A DNA stretch of 64,000 nucleotides from Acidisphaera sp. S103 (GCF_009765975.1 NZ_LMUJ01000032.1:1-64000), one strand, 5' to 3'. Positions 10,764-20,990 are shown, counted from the first letter of the stretch. Notes: generated by a model from the letters alone, not told the origin. Translations and numbers: made by a program.

Positions 10764-10787
10764 GGGTGGCGCCTTCGGGGGCCACCC
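10764..10787 (+). terminator. Hairpin after the HU gene
   Basis: GGGTGGC (10764-10770) pairs with GCCACCC (10781-10787) around a TTCG-containing loop, ten bases after the HU stop and just before tRNA-Val. There is no T-run, so it is terminator-like rather than certain. Confidence 0.5.
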
Positions 10788-10798
10788 GGTTGCCTGCC

Positions 10799-10873
10799 GG
10801 GCGGTTAGCTCAGCGGTAGAGCGTCTCGTTTACACCGAGAGGGCCGGCGGTTCGAATCCGTCACCGCCCACCA
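10799..10873 (+). tRNA. tRNA-Val(UAC): tRNA-Val, anticodon TAC
   Basis: The acceptor GGGCGGT (10799-10805) pairs with ACCGCCC (10863-10869), followed by A and an encoded CCA. D-arm GCTCAGCGGTAGAGC, anticodon stem TCTCG/CGAGA with loop TTTACAC giving TAC, and T-arm GGTTCGAATCC are all normal. The copy-1 dyad repeat begins right behind the CCA and may terminate it. Confidence 0.97.
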
Positions 10874-10910
10874 TCCTGCTTCGCGCGCTGCGCTTCGCAG
10901 GACTTGTTTT
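10874..10910 (+). repeat. 29-nt dyad repeat, copy 1, probable tRNA-Val terminator
   Basis: TCCTGC at 10874-10879 pairs with GCAGGA at 10897-10902 over a GC-rich middle (TTCGCGCGCTGCGCTTC), followed by CTTGTTTT. The hairpin plus T-run suits an intrinsic terminator. The same 29-base pattern recurs at 11226 and 11259. Confidence 0.6.
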
Positions 10911-10978
10911 GATCCTGAATTTGATAGGATGTTTCCCCTCTCTTCGAGGCTTCGGCGTTCAAGAGGGAGGAACTTCAT

Positions 10979-11221
10979 GTGCGGTGTGTGTACGTGTCGG
11001 AGAGCGTCGGCGTAGCCGGCAAGCGTTGTGCCAGCACAACGTCGGACCCAAAGCGGCGGCTGGCCGAGCACAATGCGGGATAATCGCCCCATACGTCGAA
11101 ATTCATGCCCTGGCGCGTCGTTAGCTACGTCGCCTTTTCCGATCCCGACAAGGCAGATGCCTTCGAGCGCTACTTGAAGTCCGGCTCAGGACACGCATTC
11201 GCAAACAAACACCTGAGATAA
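10979..11221 (+). pseudogene. GIY-YIG nuclease-like gene broken by one stop codon
   Basis: One continuous frame from GTG 10979 to TAA 11219-11221 reads as a small GIY-YIG (UvrC-type) family protein of about 80 codons, except for an in-frame TAA at 11081-11083. Upstream of the stop are a VYVSES start and SDPKRRLAEHNAG; downstream are SPHTSKF, MPWRVVSYVAFSD and AFERYLKSGSGHAFANKHL, which match the compact GIY-YIG proteins common in this order. There the stop position is normally Lys (AAA), so one A-to-T change would explain it. The expected YVGLT motif is degraded to CASTT, so the decay may be older. A GAGGGAGG ribosome site remains at 10963-10970. An ATG at 11105 could only yield a 38-residue tail. 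Confidence 0.72.
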
Positions 11222-11225
11222 TCCA

Positions 11226-11254
11226 TCCTATTGCGCGCTACGCGCTTCGTAGGA
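11226..11254. repeat. 29-nt dyad repeat, copy 2
   Basis: TCCTA and TAGGA form the ends of a palindrome with the middle TTGCGCGCTACGCGCTTCG. It lies 4 bases after the stop of the GIY-YIG remnant. End bases co-vary relative to copy 1 (TCCTGC/GCAGGA against TCCTAT/GTAGGA), which supports a selected hairpin. Confidence 0.6.
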
Positions 11255-11258
11255 TCCG

Positions 11259-11288
11259 TCCTGTCTCGCGCGCCCGCGCTTCGCAGAA
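11259..11288. repeat. 29-nt dyad repeat, copy 3 (decayed)
   Basis: TCCTGTCTCGCGCGCC followed by CGCGCTTCGCAGAA resembles copies 1 and 2 but one arm has mismatches. Only 4 bases separate it from copy 2. Confidence 0.5.
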
Positions 11289-11305
11289 TGCAGGGCCGCG
11301 GGTGA

Positions 11306-11335
11306 AACCCTTCGAAGCTTTAGCGAAGAAGGGTT
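11306..11335. other. 8-bp stem-loop before tRNA-Asp
   Basis: AACCCTTC (11306-11313) pairs with GAAGGGTT (11328-11335), with a smaller GCT/AGC pairing inside the loop. It lies in the non-coding stretch 43 bases upstream of tRNA-Asp. Function unknown; it may be terminator-like in either direction. Confidence 0.4.
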
Positions 11336-11377
11336 GACGCCTGTTTCGCCCCAGCCTAAACGCTGCCCCCTGCCGCT

Positions 11378-11454
<77 letters not shown>

Positions 11455-11647
11455 GCAGCGGTTCCATCCATTTACAATCGTTTCGTCAAACTTAGGGCAG
11501 ATTTCTGTTCCGTCCCCCTATGGCGGTGGTAGCGGGATGGGTTTAGTGTCTCCGGGTGCTGCATCGCGGGAGGGGACAGGCTGGCGCCAACGGCGTTGGC
11601 TGGTCCTATGCTGCGGTAGCAGCTACTCGACTTAGTGCGGATCCGTC

Positions 11648-12013
11648 ATGCAGCCAGTTCTCTTTGGGTATCTGCCGATCCTGGTGTTCCTTGTGATCGC
11701 AGGGGGCATCGCCATCGCCATGGTGGCCGGATCACTCCTTGCCGCCCGCCAGAAGCCCTATCCAGAAAAATTGTCCGCCTACGAATGCGGGTTCGAGGCG
11801 TTTGACGATGCACGCCGCCGGTTCGATGTGCGGTATTACCTCGTCGCCATCCTTTTCATCATCTTCGATCTGGAGGTCGCGTTTCTGTTCCCCTGGGCGG
11901 TTGCCCTGAAGGGAATCGGCGCATTCGGCTTCTGGTCGATGATCGCGTTCCTTGGCGTTCTCACCGTGGGCTTCGTCTACGAGTGGTGCAAAGGCGCCCT
12001 CGAGTGGGAGTGA
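11648..12013 (+). CDS. nuoA: NADH-quinone oxidoreductase subunit A
   Basis: Small membrane subunit of complex I, first gene of the nuo operon. The 121-residue protein has three transmembrane helices and the conserved loop [31 protein letters not shown], including the Cys that lies near the quinone site. Length matches the family. Its TGA (12011-12013) overlaps an ATG in the nuoB frame, so the genes are translationally close. The 193 bases between tRNA-Asp and nuoA must carry the operon promoter, but I see no convincing -35/-10 pair there. Confidence 0.96.
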   Translation: MQPVLFGYLPILVFLVIAGGIAIAMVAGSLLAARQKPYPEKLSAYECGFEAFDDARRRFDVRYYLVAILFIIFDLEVAFLFPWAVALKGIGAFGFWSMIAFLGVLTVGFVYEWCKGALEWE

Positions 12014-12033
12014 TGGGGAGTGGGAGTAGCAGC

Positions 12034-12588
12034 ATGAGCGACGTCACCGCATTGGCCTGGAACCGCGATCATCTGCCGCCGGGGCCGGAGCAGGATGCCG
12101 TCATCAAGGGCATCACCGGGGAAATCGCCGATAAAGGGTTTCTGGTCGCCAATCTCGACAAGGTGGTGAACTGGGCGCGAACCGGTAGCCTGTGGCCGAT
12201 GACCTTCGGCTTGGCCTGCTGCGCGGTGGAGATGATCCACGCCTACATGCCTCGGTACGATCTGGACCGGCTGGGAATCATCCCGCGGGCGTCGCCTCGG
12301 CAGAGCGACGTGATGATCGTGGCCGGCACGCTGACCAACAAGATGGCCCCGGCGCTGCGCAAGGTCTACGACCAGATGCCGGAGCCGCGCTGGGTGATCA
12401 GCATGGGTAGCTGCGCCAATGGCGGCGGCTACTACCATTACTCCTACTCGATCGTGCGCGGCTGTGACCGCATCGTGCCGGTCGATATCTATGTCCCGGG
12501 TTGCCCGCCGACGGCGGAGGCCCTGGTTTACGGGATCATGCAGTTGCAGAAGAAGATTCGCCGCACGGGGACGATCCTCCGTGGCTGA
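12034..12588 (+). CDS. nuoB: NADH-quinone oxidoreductase subunit B (N2 cluster)
   Basis: Peripheral-arm subunit that holds the terminal [4Fe-4S] cluster N2, which reduces quinone. The 184-residue protein shows the ligands in [10 protein letters not shown] (two adjacent Cys), [12 protein letters not shown] and [18 protein letters not shown] 12034 is chosen because it follows a GGGAG-rich site; ATG 12013, which would add seven Gly/Ser residues, is possible. The stop overlaps the nuoC start. Confidence 0.96.
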   Translation: MSDVTALAWNRDHLPPGPEQDAVIKGITGEIADKGFLVANLDKVVNWARTGSLWPMTFGLACCAVEMIHAYMPRYDLDRLGIIPRASPRQSDVMIVAGTLTNKMAPALRKVYDQMPEPRWVISMGSCANGGGYYHYSYSIVRGCDRIVPVDIYVPGCPPTAEALVYGIMQLQKKIRRTGTILRG

Positions 12589-13243
12589 GGAAGCGAAACC
12601 GGCGGAAGCCGTCCCACCGCCCCCTCCGTCCGCTCAGGAACTGCTGTCCCAGGCTGTCGGGTCGGTTCGTGGCGTCTATGGCAGCCGCGTCGAGGGCGGC
12701 GAAGTGGTGGCCCGAGCGGCACGCGACTCGCTGGTTGGGGTGATGACGGCGCTGCGCGACGATCCGCGCCTGGCGTTCGAGCAGATGATGGATCTGTGCG
12801 GTGTCGACTGGCCGGAGCGCGGCGAGCGGTTTGATGTCGTCTACAACCTGCTGTCTGTCTCGCTGAACCAGCGCGTGCGGGTGATCGTCACCACCGATGC
12901 CGTGACGCCGGTGCCGTCGATCCACACCGTATGGCCGGTGGCGACGTGGTGGGAGCGCGAGGCGTGGGATCTGTTCGGGATCGTGTTCTCCGGCCAGCCC
13001 GACCTGCGGCGCATCCTGACGGATTACGGGTTCGAGGGGCATCCGCTGCGTAAGGACTTTCCTCTGACCGGCTATGTCGAGGTCCGCTACGACGAGGACC
13101 GCAAGCAGGTGGTCAACGAGCCGGTGCGGCTGACCCAGGATTTCCGCAGCTTCGACTTCCTGTCGCCGTGGGAAGCCATGACGACATTGCCGGGCGACGA
13201 GAAGGTGTTCACCGAACGCGCCGCCGAACAGGCGAAAGGCTAG
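12581..13243 (+). CDS. nuoC: NADH-quinone oxidoreductase subunit C
   Basis: 30-kDa-type peripheral subunit that packs against NuoD near the quinone channel. The 220-residue product has a Pro/Ala-rich N-terminus and the signature region [40 protein letters not shown], which is the family hallmark. GTG 12581 overlaps the nuoB stop by 8 bases, and homology begins just after it. NuoC and NuoD are separate genes here, unlike the fused E. coli nuoCD. Confidence 0.95.
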   Translation: MAEEAKPAEAVPPPPPSAQELLSQAVGSVRGVYGSRVEGGEVVARAARDSLVGVMTALRDDPRLAFEQMMDLCGVDWPERGERFDVVYNLLSVSLNQRVRVIVTTDAVTPVPSIHTVWPVATWWEREAWDLFGIVFSGQPDLRRILTDYGFEGHPLRKDFPLTGYVEVRYDEDRKQVVNEPVRLTQDFRSFDFLSPWEAMTTLPGDEKVFTERAAEQAKG

Positions 13244-13246
13244 GAT

Positions 13247-14461
13247 ATGAGCGAGACGGTCGTTACCGAAATCACACCGTCCGGCCGGACGGTCGAGATC
13301 GACAGCCACTCGATCAATTTCGGTCCGCAGCATCCGGCCGCGCATGGTGTGCTGCGGCTGATCCTGGAGTTGGACGGGGAGATCGTGGAGCGAGCCGATC
13401 CGCATATCGGGTTGCTGCATCGCGGCACCGAGAAGCTGATCGAGTACAAGACGTATATGCAGGCGGTGCCGTATTTCGACCGGCTCGATTACGTGTCGCC
13501 GATGTGCGAGGAGCATGCGTTCGCGCTGGCGGTGGAAAAGCTGCTGGGTATCACCGCACCGGATCGGGCGCAGTGGATTCGGGTGCTGTTCGCGGAAATC
13601 ACCCGCGTGCTCAATCATCTGCTGAACCTCACGACCTACGCGCTGGACGTCGGCGCGATCACACCGAGCCTTTGGGGGTTCGAGGAACGTGAGAAGCTGA
13701 TGGAGTTTCATGAGGCGGCGTCGGGCGCGCGCCTGCATGCGAATTACTTCCGGCCGGGTGGGGTGGCGAAGGATCTGCCGGCGGGGCTGACCGACAAGAT
13801 AGCGGCGTGGGCCGAGACGTTTCCGAAGTTCCTTGATGAGCTGGAAGAACTGCTGACCAACAACCGGATCTGGAAGCAGCGGACTGTCGATATCGGGGTA
13901 TTCTCGGCGGAGCAGGCGCTGGCCTGGGGGTTCAGCGGGCCGCCGCTGCGGGCATCCGGCGTGCCGTGGGATCTGCGGCGGTCGCAGCCGTACGACAAAT
14001 ACGCCGAGGTGGATTTTCAAATTCCGGTGGGCCGCAATGGCGACTGTTACGACCGGTATCTGATGCGGATCTACGAGACTCGGGAAAGCGTGAAAATCAT
14101 CAAGCAGGCTCTGGCGAAGATGAAGCCGGGGCCGGTGAAGGTGCAGGACCGCAAGTTCACGCCGCCGACGCGCGGCGAAATGAAACGCTCGATGGAGGCG
14201 TTGATCCATCACTTCAAGCTTTACACCGAGGGGTATCACGTGCCGGCCGGCGCGACCTATACGGCGGTGGAAAGCCCGAAGGGGGAATTCGGCGTGTATC
14301 TGGTCGCGGACGGCACCAACAAGCCGTATCGGTGCAAAATCCGCTCGACCGGGTTTGCCTTCCTGCAGGCGACGGATGTGATGACCAAACGGCACATGCT
14401 GGCGGATGTCTGCGCGATCGTCGGATCGCTGGATGTCGTGTTCGGCGAGATCGACAGGTAA
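13247..14461 (+). CDS. nuoD: NADH-quinone oxidoreductase subunit D
   Basis: 49-kDa-type subunit lining the quinone pocket, evolutionarily related to NiFe-hydrogenase large subunits but lacking the metal ligands. The 404-residue product contains [22 protein letters not shown], the [13 protein letters not shown] segment, and the C-terminal DVVFGEIDR ending, all typical. The start follows nuoC after 3 bases with an AGGAT-like site. Length is normal. Confidence 0.97.
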   Translation: MSETVVTEITPSGRTVEIDSHSINFGPQHPAAHGVLRLILELDGEIVERADPHIGLLHRGTEKLIEYKTYMQAVPYFDRLDYVSPMCEEHAFALAVEKLLGITAPDRAQWIRVLFAEITRVLNHLLNLTTYALDVGAITPSLWGFEEREKLMEFHEAASGARLHANYFRPGGVAKDLPAGLTDKIAAWAETFPKFLDELEELLTNNRIWKQRTVDIGVFSAEQALAWGFSGPPLRASGVPWDLRRSQPYDKYAEVDFQIPVGRNGDCYDRYLMRIYETRESVKIIKQALAKMKPGPVKVQDRKFTPPTRGEMKRSMEALIHHFKLYTEGYHVPAGATYTAVESPKGEFGVYLVADGTNKPYRCKIRSTGFAFLQATDVMTKRHMLADVCAIVGSLDVVFGEIDR

Positions 14462-14464
14462 GTG

Positions 14465-15103
14465 ATGGCAGCCACCAACGGATCGGCGTTCGAACAGCCG
14501 GCCAGCTTCGCGTTCGATGCCGAAAGCGACGCTGAAATCGCGAAGATCGTGTCGAGGTATCCCGCGGGCAAGCAGGCCAGCGCGGTCATTCCGGTGTTGT
14601 ACGTCGTGCAGCATCAGATGAAGCGGCAGACCGGCAGCGCCTGGGTGCCACTGAAGGGAATGGATGCGGTGGCGGAACGCCTGAGCATGGCGCCAATCCG
14701 CGTATACGAAGTCGCGACGTTCTATTTCATGTTCAACATGAAGCCGATCGGCAAATACCATTTGCAGGTCTGCACCACGACGCCGTGCTGGCTGCGCGGA
14801 TCGGATGAAGTGACCGAGGCGTGTCGCAAGGCCACCGGCATCAAGGGCTGGGGCGAGACCAGCGAGGACAAGATGTTCAGCATGACCGAGGTCGAATGCC
14901 TCGGGGCCTGCGTGAATGCGCCGATCCTGCAAGTGGACGACGATTTTTACGAAGATATGGACGCCGAGAAGGTGACCGCCCTGCTGGCCGCGCTGCGGCG
15001 TGGCGAGCGGCCGACTCCGGGGTCCATGAGCGGGCGGCAGACCTCGGCGCCCGATGGCGGGCCGACGACGTTGACCACCCTGCAATTCGCTCCGGAGGGT
15101 TGA
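14465..15103 (+). CDS. nuoE: NADH-quinone oxidoreductase subunit E
   Basis: 24-kDa-type thioredoxin-fold subunit carrying the [2Fe-2S] cluster N1a. Ligands are seen in [10 protein letters not shown] and in [11 protein letters not shown] of the 212-residue protein. A C-terminal extension of about 35 residues ([20 protein letters not shown]) is low-complexity and typical of alphaproteobacterial NuoE. ATG 14465 is preferred to the adjacent GTG 14462. It is followed by nuoF after one base. Confidence 0.95.
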   Translation: MAATNGSAFEQPASFAFDAESDAEIAKIVSRYPAGKQASAVIPVLYVVQHQMKRQTGSAWVPLKGMDAVAERLSMAPIRVYEVATFYFMFNMKPIGKYHLQVCTTTPCWLRGSDEVTEACRKATGIKGWGETSEDKMFSMTEVECLGACVNAPILQVDDDFYEDMDAEKVTALLAALRRGERPTPGSMSGRQTSAPDGGPTTLTTLQFAPEG

Positions 15104-15104
15104 G

Positions 15105-16400
15105 ATGCTGCAAGATAAGGACCGCATCTTCACCAATCTGTACGGCCAGCACGATCCGTTCCTGAACGGCGCTCGGGCGCGCGGTGATTGGGACAACACC
15201 GCGGCGATCCTGGCGCGCGGGCGTGATGCGATCGTGCAGGAGATGAAGGATTCCGGGCTGCGCGGGCGCGGCGGGGCGGGGTTTCCGACCGGGCTGAAAT
15301 GGTCGTTCATGCCGAAGCAGGCGGATCGGCCGTGTTACCTAGTGGTGAACGCCGACGAGTCGGAGCCTGGCACCTGTAAGGATCGCGATATCCTGCGGCA
15401 CGATCCGCACAAACTGGTGGAAGGGTGCCTGGTCGCCGGTTTCGCGATGGGCGCGACGGCCGCCTACATCTACGTCCGCGGTGAGTTCTACAACGAGACT
15501 GTAAACCTCAAACGGGCAATCGATGAGGCTTACGAGGCCGGGTTGATCGGCAAGAATGCGTGCGGGTCTGGTTACGACTACGATGTGTTTTTCCACCGTG
15601 GCGCCGGCGCGTATATCTGCGGCGAAGAAACGGCGCTGATCGAAAGCCTCGAAGGCAAGAAGGGGATGCCGCGGATGAAGCCGCCGTTCCCGGCCGGCGT
15701 CGGTCTGTACGGCTGCCCATCCACGGTGAACAATGTCGAATCGATTGCGGTGGCGCCGACGATCCTGCGGCGCGGGGCGTCGTGGTTCACCAGTCTCGGG
15801 CGGCAGAACAACACGGGGCAGAAACTGTTCTGCATCTCGGGCCACGTGAACAAGCCGTGCAATGTCGAGGAAGAACTCGGCATTCCGCTGAAGGAACTGA
15901 TCGAGAAATATGCCGGCGGCGTGCGTGGCGGGTGGGACAACCTGCTGGCGGTCATTCCGGGCGGTGCGTCGGTGCCGCTGATCCCGAAATCGATCTGCGA
16001 CACCGTGCTGATGGATTTCGACAGCCTGCGCGCGGTGACCAGCGGACTGGGCACGGCGGCCGTCATCGTCATGGACAAATCCACCGACGTGATCAAGGCG
16101 ATCACCCGGTTGTCGAAGTTCTACATGCATGAAAGCTGTGGCCAGTGCACGCCGTGCCGTGAGGGTACCGGCTGGATGTGGCGCGTCATGACCCGCATGA
16201 CCGAGGGGCGGGCGACGGTGGACGAAATCGATACGTTGCAGAAGGTCACCAAGCAGGTCGAAGGGCACACGATCTGTGCGCTGGGCGATGCGGCGGCGTG
16301 GCCGATCCAGGGCCTGATCCGGCATTTCCGCCCGGTGATGGAAGAACGTATCGCCGCGTATAAGAGAAGTGCGAAGTCCATGCCCATGGCGGCGGAGTAG
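15105..16400 (+). CDS. nuoF: NADH-quinone oxidoreductase subunit F (NADH/FMN site)
   Basis: 51-kDa-type subunit that binds NADH and FMN and carries cluster N3. The 431-residue protein has the FMN-binding [16 protein letters not shown], the NADH-contact region [14 protein letters not shown], the [19 protein letters not shown] loop, and the cluster ligands [13 protein letters not shown] plus a later Cys. The start overlaps the end of nuoE closely. A palindromic repeat separates it from nuoG. Confidence 0.97.
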   Translation: MLQDKDRIFTNLYGQHDPFLNGARARGDWDNTAAILARGRDAIVQEMKDSGLRGRGGAGFPTGLKWSFMPKQADRPCYLVVNADESEPGTCKDRDILRHDPHKLVEGCLVAGFAMGATAAYIYVRGEFYNETVNLKRAIDEAYEAGLIGKNACGSGYDYDVFFHRGAGAYICGEETALIESLEGKKGMPRMKPPFPAGVGLYGCPSTVNNVESIAVAPTILRRGASWFTSLGRQNNTGQKLFCISGHVNKPCNVEEELGIPLKELIEKYAGGVRGGWDNLLAVIPGGASVPLIPKSICDTVLMDFDSLRAVTSGLGTAAVIVMDKSTDVIKAITRLSKFYMHESCGQCTPCREGTGWMWRVMTRMTEGRATVDEIDTLQKVTKQVEGHTICALGDAAAWPIQGLIRHFRPVMEERIAAYKRSAKSMPMAAE

Positions 16401-16425
16401 GGGATGACCGAGACACTCAACTTAC

Positions 16426-16503
16426 CGTCATGGCCGGGCTTGTTCCGCCCATCCGCGCACGAACGCCTGGGGGTGGATGGCCGGGACAAGCCGGGCCATG
16501 ACG
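16426..16503. repeat. REP-like palindromic element, copy A, in the nuoF-nuoG gap
   Basis: An outer arm CGTCATGGCCGGGCTTGTTC is matched by an inverted arm ending GGGCCATGACG, giving a roughly 78-base hairpin inside the operon. The same core (CCGTCATGGCCGGG and its complement) occurs at 20991-21071 and 51411-51529. Mobile or mRNA-stabilising roles are inferred from REP elements generally. Confidence 0.75.
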
Positions 16504-16541
16504 ACGGACGTGTCATGCCGAACGCAGAGAAAGCCTAGACC

Positions 16542-18599
16542 ATGGCCAAAGTCACCATCGACGGAATCGTTGTCGACGTCGCCAACGGGTCGACCATTCT
16601 GCAGGCGGCGGAGCAGGCCGGGATCGAAGTGCCTCGCTTCTGCTATCACGAGCGGCTGTCGATCGCCGGCAACTGCCGGATGTGCCTGGTGGAAGTCGAG
16701 AAGGCGCCGCCCAAGCCGATCGCCTCGTGCTCCTATCCTGTCGCCGACGGCATGATCGTCCATACCGACAGCCCGATGGTACGCAACGGCCGCCGTGGGG
16801 TGATGGAATTCCTGCTGATCAACCACCCGTTGGATTGCCCGATCTGCGACCAGGGCGGCGAGTGCGATCTGCAGGACCAGGCGATGGGGTTTGGCGCCGA
16901 TCATTCGCGCTACGCGGAAAACAAGCGGGCGGTGCCGGACAAGAACCTGGGGCCGCTGGTGAAGACGTCGATGAACCGGTGCATTCACTGCACGCGGTGC
17001 ATCCGGTTCATTACCGAAGTGGCTGGGGTGCCCGACCTGGGCGCCACGGCGCGCGGCGAGCACATGGAAGTCGGCACCTATGTCGAAAAGGCGCTGGGTT
17101 CGGAACTATCGGGCAACATCATCGATCTTTGCCCGGTCGGTGCGCTGACCTCGAAGCCCTACGCGTTCGTCGCTCGGCCGTGGGAACTGGCGAAGGTGGA
17201 CAGCATCGACGTGCTGGACGCGGTTGGCGCGAATATCCGTATCGATGCGCGCGGCACCGAGGTTCTGCGCATCCTGCCGCGCATCAATGAGGACGTGAAC
17301 GAGGAATGGCTGGGCGACAAGTCTCGCTTCGCCATTGATGGGTTGAAGCGGCGGCGGCTGGACCGGCCCTGGGTGCGGGAAAACGGCAAGCTGCGTGCGG
17401 CGACGTGGGATGAGGCGTTCGCAACGATCGCGGCGAAGCTGAAACCGCTGTCTGGCGACCGGATCGGCGCCGTCGCCGGCGATTTGGTTGATGCCGAGAG
17501 CGTCCTGGCTCTGAAGGACCTGTTGGCCAGTCTTGGGTCGGGGAATATCGATTGCCGGCAGGATGGCGCCAAGTTGGATGCCTCACGGCGCGATTTTTAT
17601 TGCTTCAACACCTCGATCGTTGGGATCGAGGAGGCGGACGCGATCCTGATCGTGGGTGCCAACCCGCGCAAGGAAGCGCCGGTGCTGAATGCGCGCATCC
17701 GCAAGGCTCGGTTGGCGAGCGGACTGCCGATTGGGGTGATCGGCAGCGAAACGGACCTGACCTACGCGGTGACGCATCTGGGGACGTCGCCTTCGCTGCT
17801 GACGGATCTGCATGGCGACCAGCACGACTTTGCGAAAGTGCTGGCGGACGCGAAGAAGCCGATGATCATTGTCGGGCAGGGCGCCCTGGCGCGTCCCGAT
17901 GGCAGCGCGATCCTGGCGGCGGCGTGGCGGTTGGCCGCGCATGTCGGAGCGTTGTCGGCTGACTGGCACGGCTTCAACGTGCTGCATACGGCGGCGGGGC
18001 GTGTGGGCGCACTGGACCTGGGTTTCGTGCCGGGGCCGCAGGACAAGACGGCCGATGTGATGCTGGGCGGCGGGGTCGACTTGCTGTGGCTGCTGGGTGC
18101 GGACGGGTTCGATCCGGCGCGCATCGCGGCGGGGACATTCGTCGTCTACCAGGGGCATCACGGTGATGCCGGCGCCCAGCGGGCGGATGTGATCCTGCCA
18201 GGCGCGGCCTACACGGAAAAGTCCGGCACCTACGTGAACACCGAAGGCCGCGTGCAGCGGGGCTTCCGGGCGGTGTATCCGCCCGGGGATGCTCGGGAGG
18301 ACTGGACGATTTTGCGGGCGTTCAGCGCGGTGATCGGCAAGACCCTGCCGTATGACACGATTGAGGCGCTGCGCGCGCGTTTGGAGCAGGTCAATCCGGT
18401 GTTCGGCCGCGTCGGGCACCTGCCGCGGTTCGGTTGCTCCGACCACACCGGCCCCACAGGCGATCCGGCGGTGCTGAGCGACGAGCCGTTGGTGTCGGCG
18501 GTGGCGAACTACTACGTGACCGATCCGATCAGCCGGTCCAGCCCGACCATGGCGGCGTGCGTTGCCGCGCAAACCGAGCCCCTGATGGCGGCGGAGTAG
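16542..18599 (+). CDS. nuoG: NADH-quinone oxidoreductase subunit G
   Basis: 75-kDa-type subunit, with iron-sulphur clusters N1b, N4 and N5 feeding electrons from NuoF towards NuoI. The 685-residue product has a 2Fe-2S ferredoxin-like start ([21 protein letters not shown]), the [18 protein letters not shown] cluster region, a [13 protein letters not shown] [4Fe-4S] motif, and a molybdopterin-oxidoreductase-like but metal-free C-terminal half. Length is typical of alphaproteobacteria. The ATG follows 141 bases after nuoF because of the inserted repeat. Confidence 0.96.
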   Translation: MAKVTIDGIVVDVANGSTILQAAEQAGIEVPRFCYHERLSIAGNCRMCLVEVEKAPPKPIASCSYPVADGMIVHTDSPMVRNGRRGVMEFLLINHPLDCPICDQGGECDLQDQAMGFGADHSRYAENKRAVPDKNLGPLVKTSMNRCIHCTRCIRFITEVAGVPDLGATARGEHMEVGTYVEKALGSELSGNIIDLCPVGALTSKPYAFVARPWELAKVDSIDVLDAVGANIRIDARGTEVLRILPRINEDVNEEWLGDKSRFAIDGLKRRRLDRPWVRENGKLRAATWDEAFATIAAKLKPLSGDRIGAVAGDLVDAESVLALKDLLASLGSGNIDCRQDGAKLDASRRDFYCFNTSIVGIEEADAILIVGANPRKEAPVLNARIRKARLASGLPIGVIGSETDLTYAVTHLGTSPSLLTDLHGDQHDFAKVLADAKKPMIIVGQGALARPDGSAILAAAWRLAAHVGALSADWHGFNVLHTAAGRVGALDLGFVPGPQDKTADVMLGGGVDLLWLLGADGFDPARIAAGTFVVYQGHHGDAGAQRADVILPGAAYTEKSGTYVNTEGRVQRGFRAVYPPGDAREDWTILRAFSAVIGKTLPYDTIEALRARLEQVNPVFGRVGHLPRFGCSDHTGPTGDPAVLSDEPLVSAVANYYVTDPISRSSPTMAACVAAQTEPLMAAE

Positions 18600-18603
18600 G
18601 GTG

Positions 18604-19620
18604 ATGGTCGATTTTCTCTACAACAACGACCTCGGCATCGTCATCCGGACGTTCCTGGAGGCGCTGGCGGTGCTGGTGCCGCTGCTGATCGGCGTCGCCT
18701 ATCTGACCTATGCGGAACGTAAGGTCCTGGCCGCGATGCAGTTGCGCAGGGGGCCGAATGTCGTCGGGCCGTTCGGTCTGTGGCAGCCGTTCGCCGATGC
18801 GCTGAAGATGCTGATGAAGGAAACCATCATCCCGACGGGGTCGAACCGGCTGCTGTTCCTGATGGCGCCGATGCTGACCTTCGCCCTTGCGATGCTGGCC
18901 TGGGCGGTCATTCCGGTGGACCAGGGGTGGGTGGGCGCCGATATCAATGTCGGCATCCTGTACCTGTTCGCGATTTCCTCGCTTGGCGTCTACGGGATCA
19001 TCATCGCGGGCTGGGCGTCGAACTCGAAATACGCGTTCCTCGGTGCGATGCGGTCGGCGGCGCAGATGGTCAGCTATGAAGTCTCGATGGGCTTCGTGCT
19101 GGTGACCGTGCTGCTGTGCGTCGGCAGCCTGAACCTGACGGATATCGTCAACGCGCAGCGGCATCTGTGGTTCTGCATCCCGCTGTTCCCGATGTTCATC
19201 GTGTTCTTCATCTCGGCGCTGGCGGAGACCAACCGGTCGCCGTTCGATTTGCCGGAAGGTGAGTCGGAGATCGTGGCCGGGTTCTTCGTCGAATACTCGT
19301 CGATGAGCTTCGCGCTGTTCTTCCTCGGCGAATACGCGAACATGATCCTGATGAGCGCGCTGACCACCATCTTGTTCCTGGGTGGTTGGCAGGCACCGTT
19401 CGGCGTGGAGCCGTTCACCTGGATACCGGGCGTGATCTGGTTCGTGCTGAAGATCTGCGCGGTGCTGTTCGTGTTCCTGTGGGTGCGTGCGACGTTCCCG
19501 CGCTATCGCTACGACCAGTTGATGCGCCTGGGCTGGAAGGTGTTCCTGCCGCTGTCGCTGCTGTGGCTGGTGATCACCGCCGGCGCGCTGATGGCCTTCG
19601 GATGGCTTCCCAATGTTTAA
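18604..19620 (+). CDS. nuoH: NADH-quinone oxidoreductase subunit H
   Basis: Membrane subunit joining the peripheral arm to the proton-pumping arm; it forms much of the quinone entry site. The 338-residue protein has about eight transmembrane helices and the family signatures [26 protein letters not shown] and [26 protein letters not shown] 18604 is preferred over GTG 18601. The stop is followed by a 154-base gap holding an inverted repeat. Confidence 0.97.
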   Translation: MVDFLYNNDLGIVIRTFLEALAVLVPLLIGVAYLTYAERKVLAAMQLRRGPNVVGPFGLWQPFADALKMLMKETIIPTGSNRLLFLMAPMLTFALAMLAWAVIPVDQGWVGADINVGILYLFAISSLGVYGIIIAGWASNSKYAFLGAMRSAAQMVSYEVSMGFVLVTVLLCVGSLNLTDIVNAQRHLWFCIPLFPMFIVFFISALAETNRSPFDLPEGESEIVAGFFVEYSSMSFALFFLGEYANMILMSALTTILFLGGWQAPFGVEPFTWIPGVIWFVLKICAVLFVFLWVRATFPRYRYDQLMRLGWKVFLPLSLLWLVITAGALMAFGWLPNV

Positions 19621-19671
19621 TTCAATCCGCTCTGTCATAGCGGCCGGCTGGTCGCCGTTGTCTCTGATCAC

Positions 19672-19747
19672 GGTGGGCGAAGGTCCACTATGTTCGGATA
19701 TCGGTGCCGGGATCGGCCAAGGCGTGGATGGTGGGCCTTCGCCCACC
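19672..19747. repeat. 12-bp perfect inverted repeat in the nuoH-nuoI gap
   Basis: GGTGGGCGAAGG (19672-19683) and CCTTCGCCCACC (19736-19747) are exact complements 52 bases apart. This is a different sequence from the GGCCATGACGG elements elsewhere in the operon. It could fold as a long hairpin in the nuo transcript. Confidence 0.6.
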
Positions 19748-19774
19748 ATGACGCTTCGGAAGGAGTTCCCGTAG

Positions 19775-20263
19775 ATGGCGTTCCTCGACCGTACCGCGCG
19801 CAACCTGCTGCTGGGCGAACTCGTCGCCGGGCTGGGGCTGACGCTGCGCTACTTCTTCCGCCCCAAGGTGACGATCAACTACCCTTACGAGAAGGGTCCG
19901 ATCAGTCCGCGCTTCAAGGGAGAGCACGCGCTGCGCCGCTACCCCAACGGCGAGGAGCGCTGCATCGCCTGCAAGCTGTGCGAGGCGATCTGCCCGGCGC
20001 AGGCGATCACCATCGAGGCGGAGCCGCGGGACGACGGGTCCAGGCGCACCACCCGCTATGACATCGACATGACCAAGTGCATCTATTGCGGGCTGTGTGA
20101 GGAAGCCTGCCCGGTGGATGCGATCGTCGAAGGGCCGAACTTCGAGTTCGCCACCGAGACGCGCGAGGAACTGATGTACAACAAGGACAAGCTGCTGGCG
20201 AACGGCGACCGGTGGGAACCGGAACTCGCTCGGCGGCTGGAACTGGACGCGCCCTACAGATGA
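19775..20263 (+). CDS. nuoI: NADH-quinone oxidoreductase subunit I
   Basis: TYKY-type subunit with two [4Fe-4S] clusters (N6a, N6b). The 162-residue protein shows both ferredoxin motifs, [12 protein letters not shown] and [12 protein letters not shown], and an N-terminal amphipathic stretch that contacts the membrane. An AAGGAG ribosome site precedes the ATG. The stop overlaps the nuoJ ATG by four bases. Confidence 0.97.
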   Translation: MAFLDRTARNLLLGELVAGLGLTLRYFFRPKVTINYPYEKGPISPRFKGEHALRRYPNGEERCIACKLCEAICPAQAITIEAEPRDDGSRRTTRYDIDMTKCIYCGLCEEACPVDAIVEGPNFEFATETREELMYNKDKLLANGDRWEPELARRLELDAPYR

Positions 20264-20955
20264 TCACCGCGATCCTCTTTTACATTTTCGCCGCGATCCT
20301 GCTGGTGTCGGCCGCCATGGTGGTCAGTGCCCGCAATCCGGTGCACTCGGTGCTGTTCCTGATCCTGGCGTTCTTCAACGCCGCGGCGCTGTTCCTGATC
20401 GCGGGTGCCGAGTTCCTGGCGATGATCCTGGTCATCGTCTATGTCGGCGCCGTCGCAGTGCTGTTCCTGTTCGTCGTGATGATGCTGGATGTGGATTTTG
20501 CTCAGTTGCGCGGCGGAATCCAGCGCTACTGGCTGGTTGGCGCGGCAGTGGGCACGGTGTTGTTCATCGAACTGGCCGCGGTGGTGGGCGGTTGGACGCT
20601 GGCGCCGGCCGCGGTGAAGTTGCGGATGTCGCCGGTGCCCACAGGGGTGTCGAACACCGACGCGCTGGGGCGGATTCTCTACACGGATTACGTGTTCCTG
20701 TTCCAGACGGCCGGGCTGATCCTGATGGTGGCGATGATCGGCGCGATCGTGCTGACGCTGCGCGACCGGAAGACGTCGCGGCATCAGAATATCCGCCGGC
20801 AGACCGAACGGACGGTGGCCGAGACGCTGGAGATGATGTCGGTGTCGCTGGGCGCGGGGACGACTCAGTCGGGTGGGTATCTGCTGCCGAAGCCGCCGGA
20901 GGTCGAGCCGGTCGAGGAACATGCCGACGCGGGGGGGCATGGACATGGGCATTAG
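20260..20955 (+). CDS. nuoJ: NADH-quinone oxidoreductase subunit J
   Basis: Membrane subunit with five predicted helices (for example [18 protein letters not shown] and [25 protein letters not shown]). The 231-residue chain is somewhat longer than most NuoJ because it ends in a polar tail rich in Glu, Gly and His (final residues HGHGH). ATG 20260 overlaps the nuoI stop; an upstream in-frame ATG at 20212 lies well inside nuoI and is rejected. The tail is unusual and could bind metal, but that is only inference. Confidence 0.94.
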   Translation: MITAILFYIFAAILLVSAAMVVSARNPVHSVLFLILAFFNAAALFLIAGAEFLAMILVIVYVGAVAVLFLFVVMMLDVDFAQLRGGIQRYWLVGAAVGTVLFIELAAVVGGWTLAPAAVKLRMSPVPTGVSNTDALGRILYTDYVFLFQTAGLILMVAMIGAIVLTLRDRKTSRHQNIRRQTERTVAETLEMMSVSLGAGTTQSGGYLLPKPPEVEPVEEHADAGGHGHGH

Positions 20956-20990
20956 CAACTCCCCGTCGTGGCCGGGGCGGCACACTTTCA

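Noticed and set aside
11105-11221. Short independent gene for the 38-residue GIY-YIG tail
   Set aside because: The same frame continues upstream through a stop with clear family sequence, so it is the end of a broken gene rather than a separate one.
10874-11288. CRISPR array formed by the 29-nt repeats
   Set aside because: Only three copies, irregular spacing (about 320 and 4 bases), strongly palindromic and no cas genes.
12536-15310. 924-codon open frame on the minus strand across nuoC-nuoE
   Set aside because: Arg/His/Pro-rich shadow of well-supported nuo genes; no motif, and no ribosome site was looked for beyond that.
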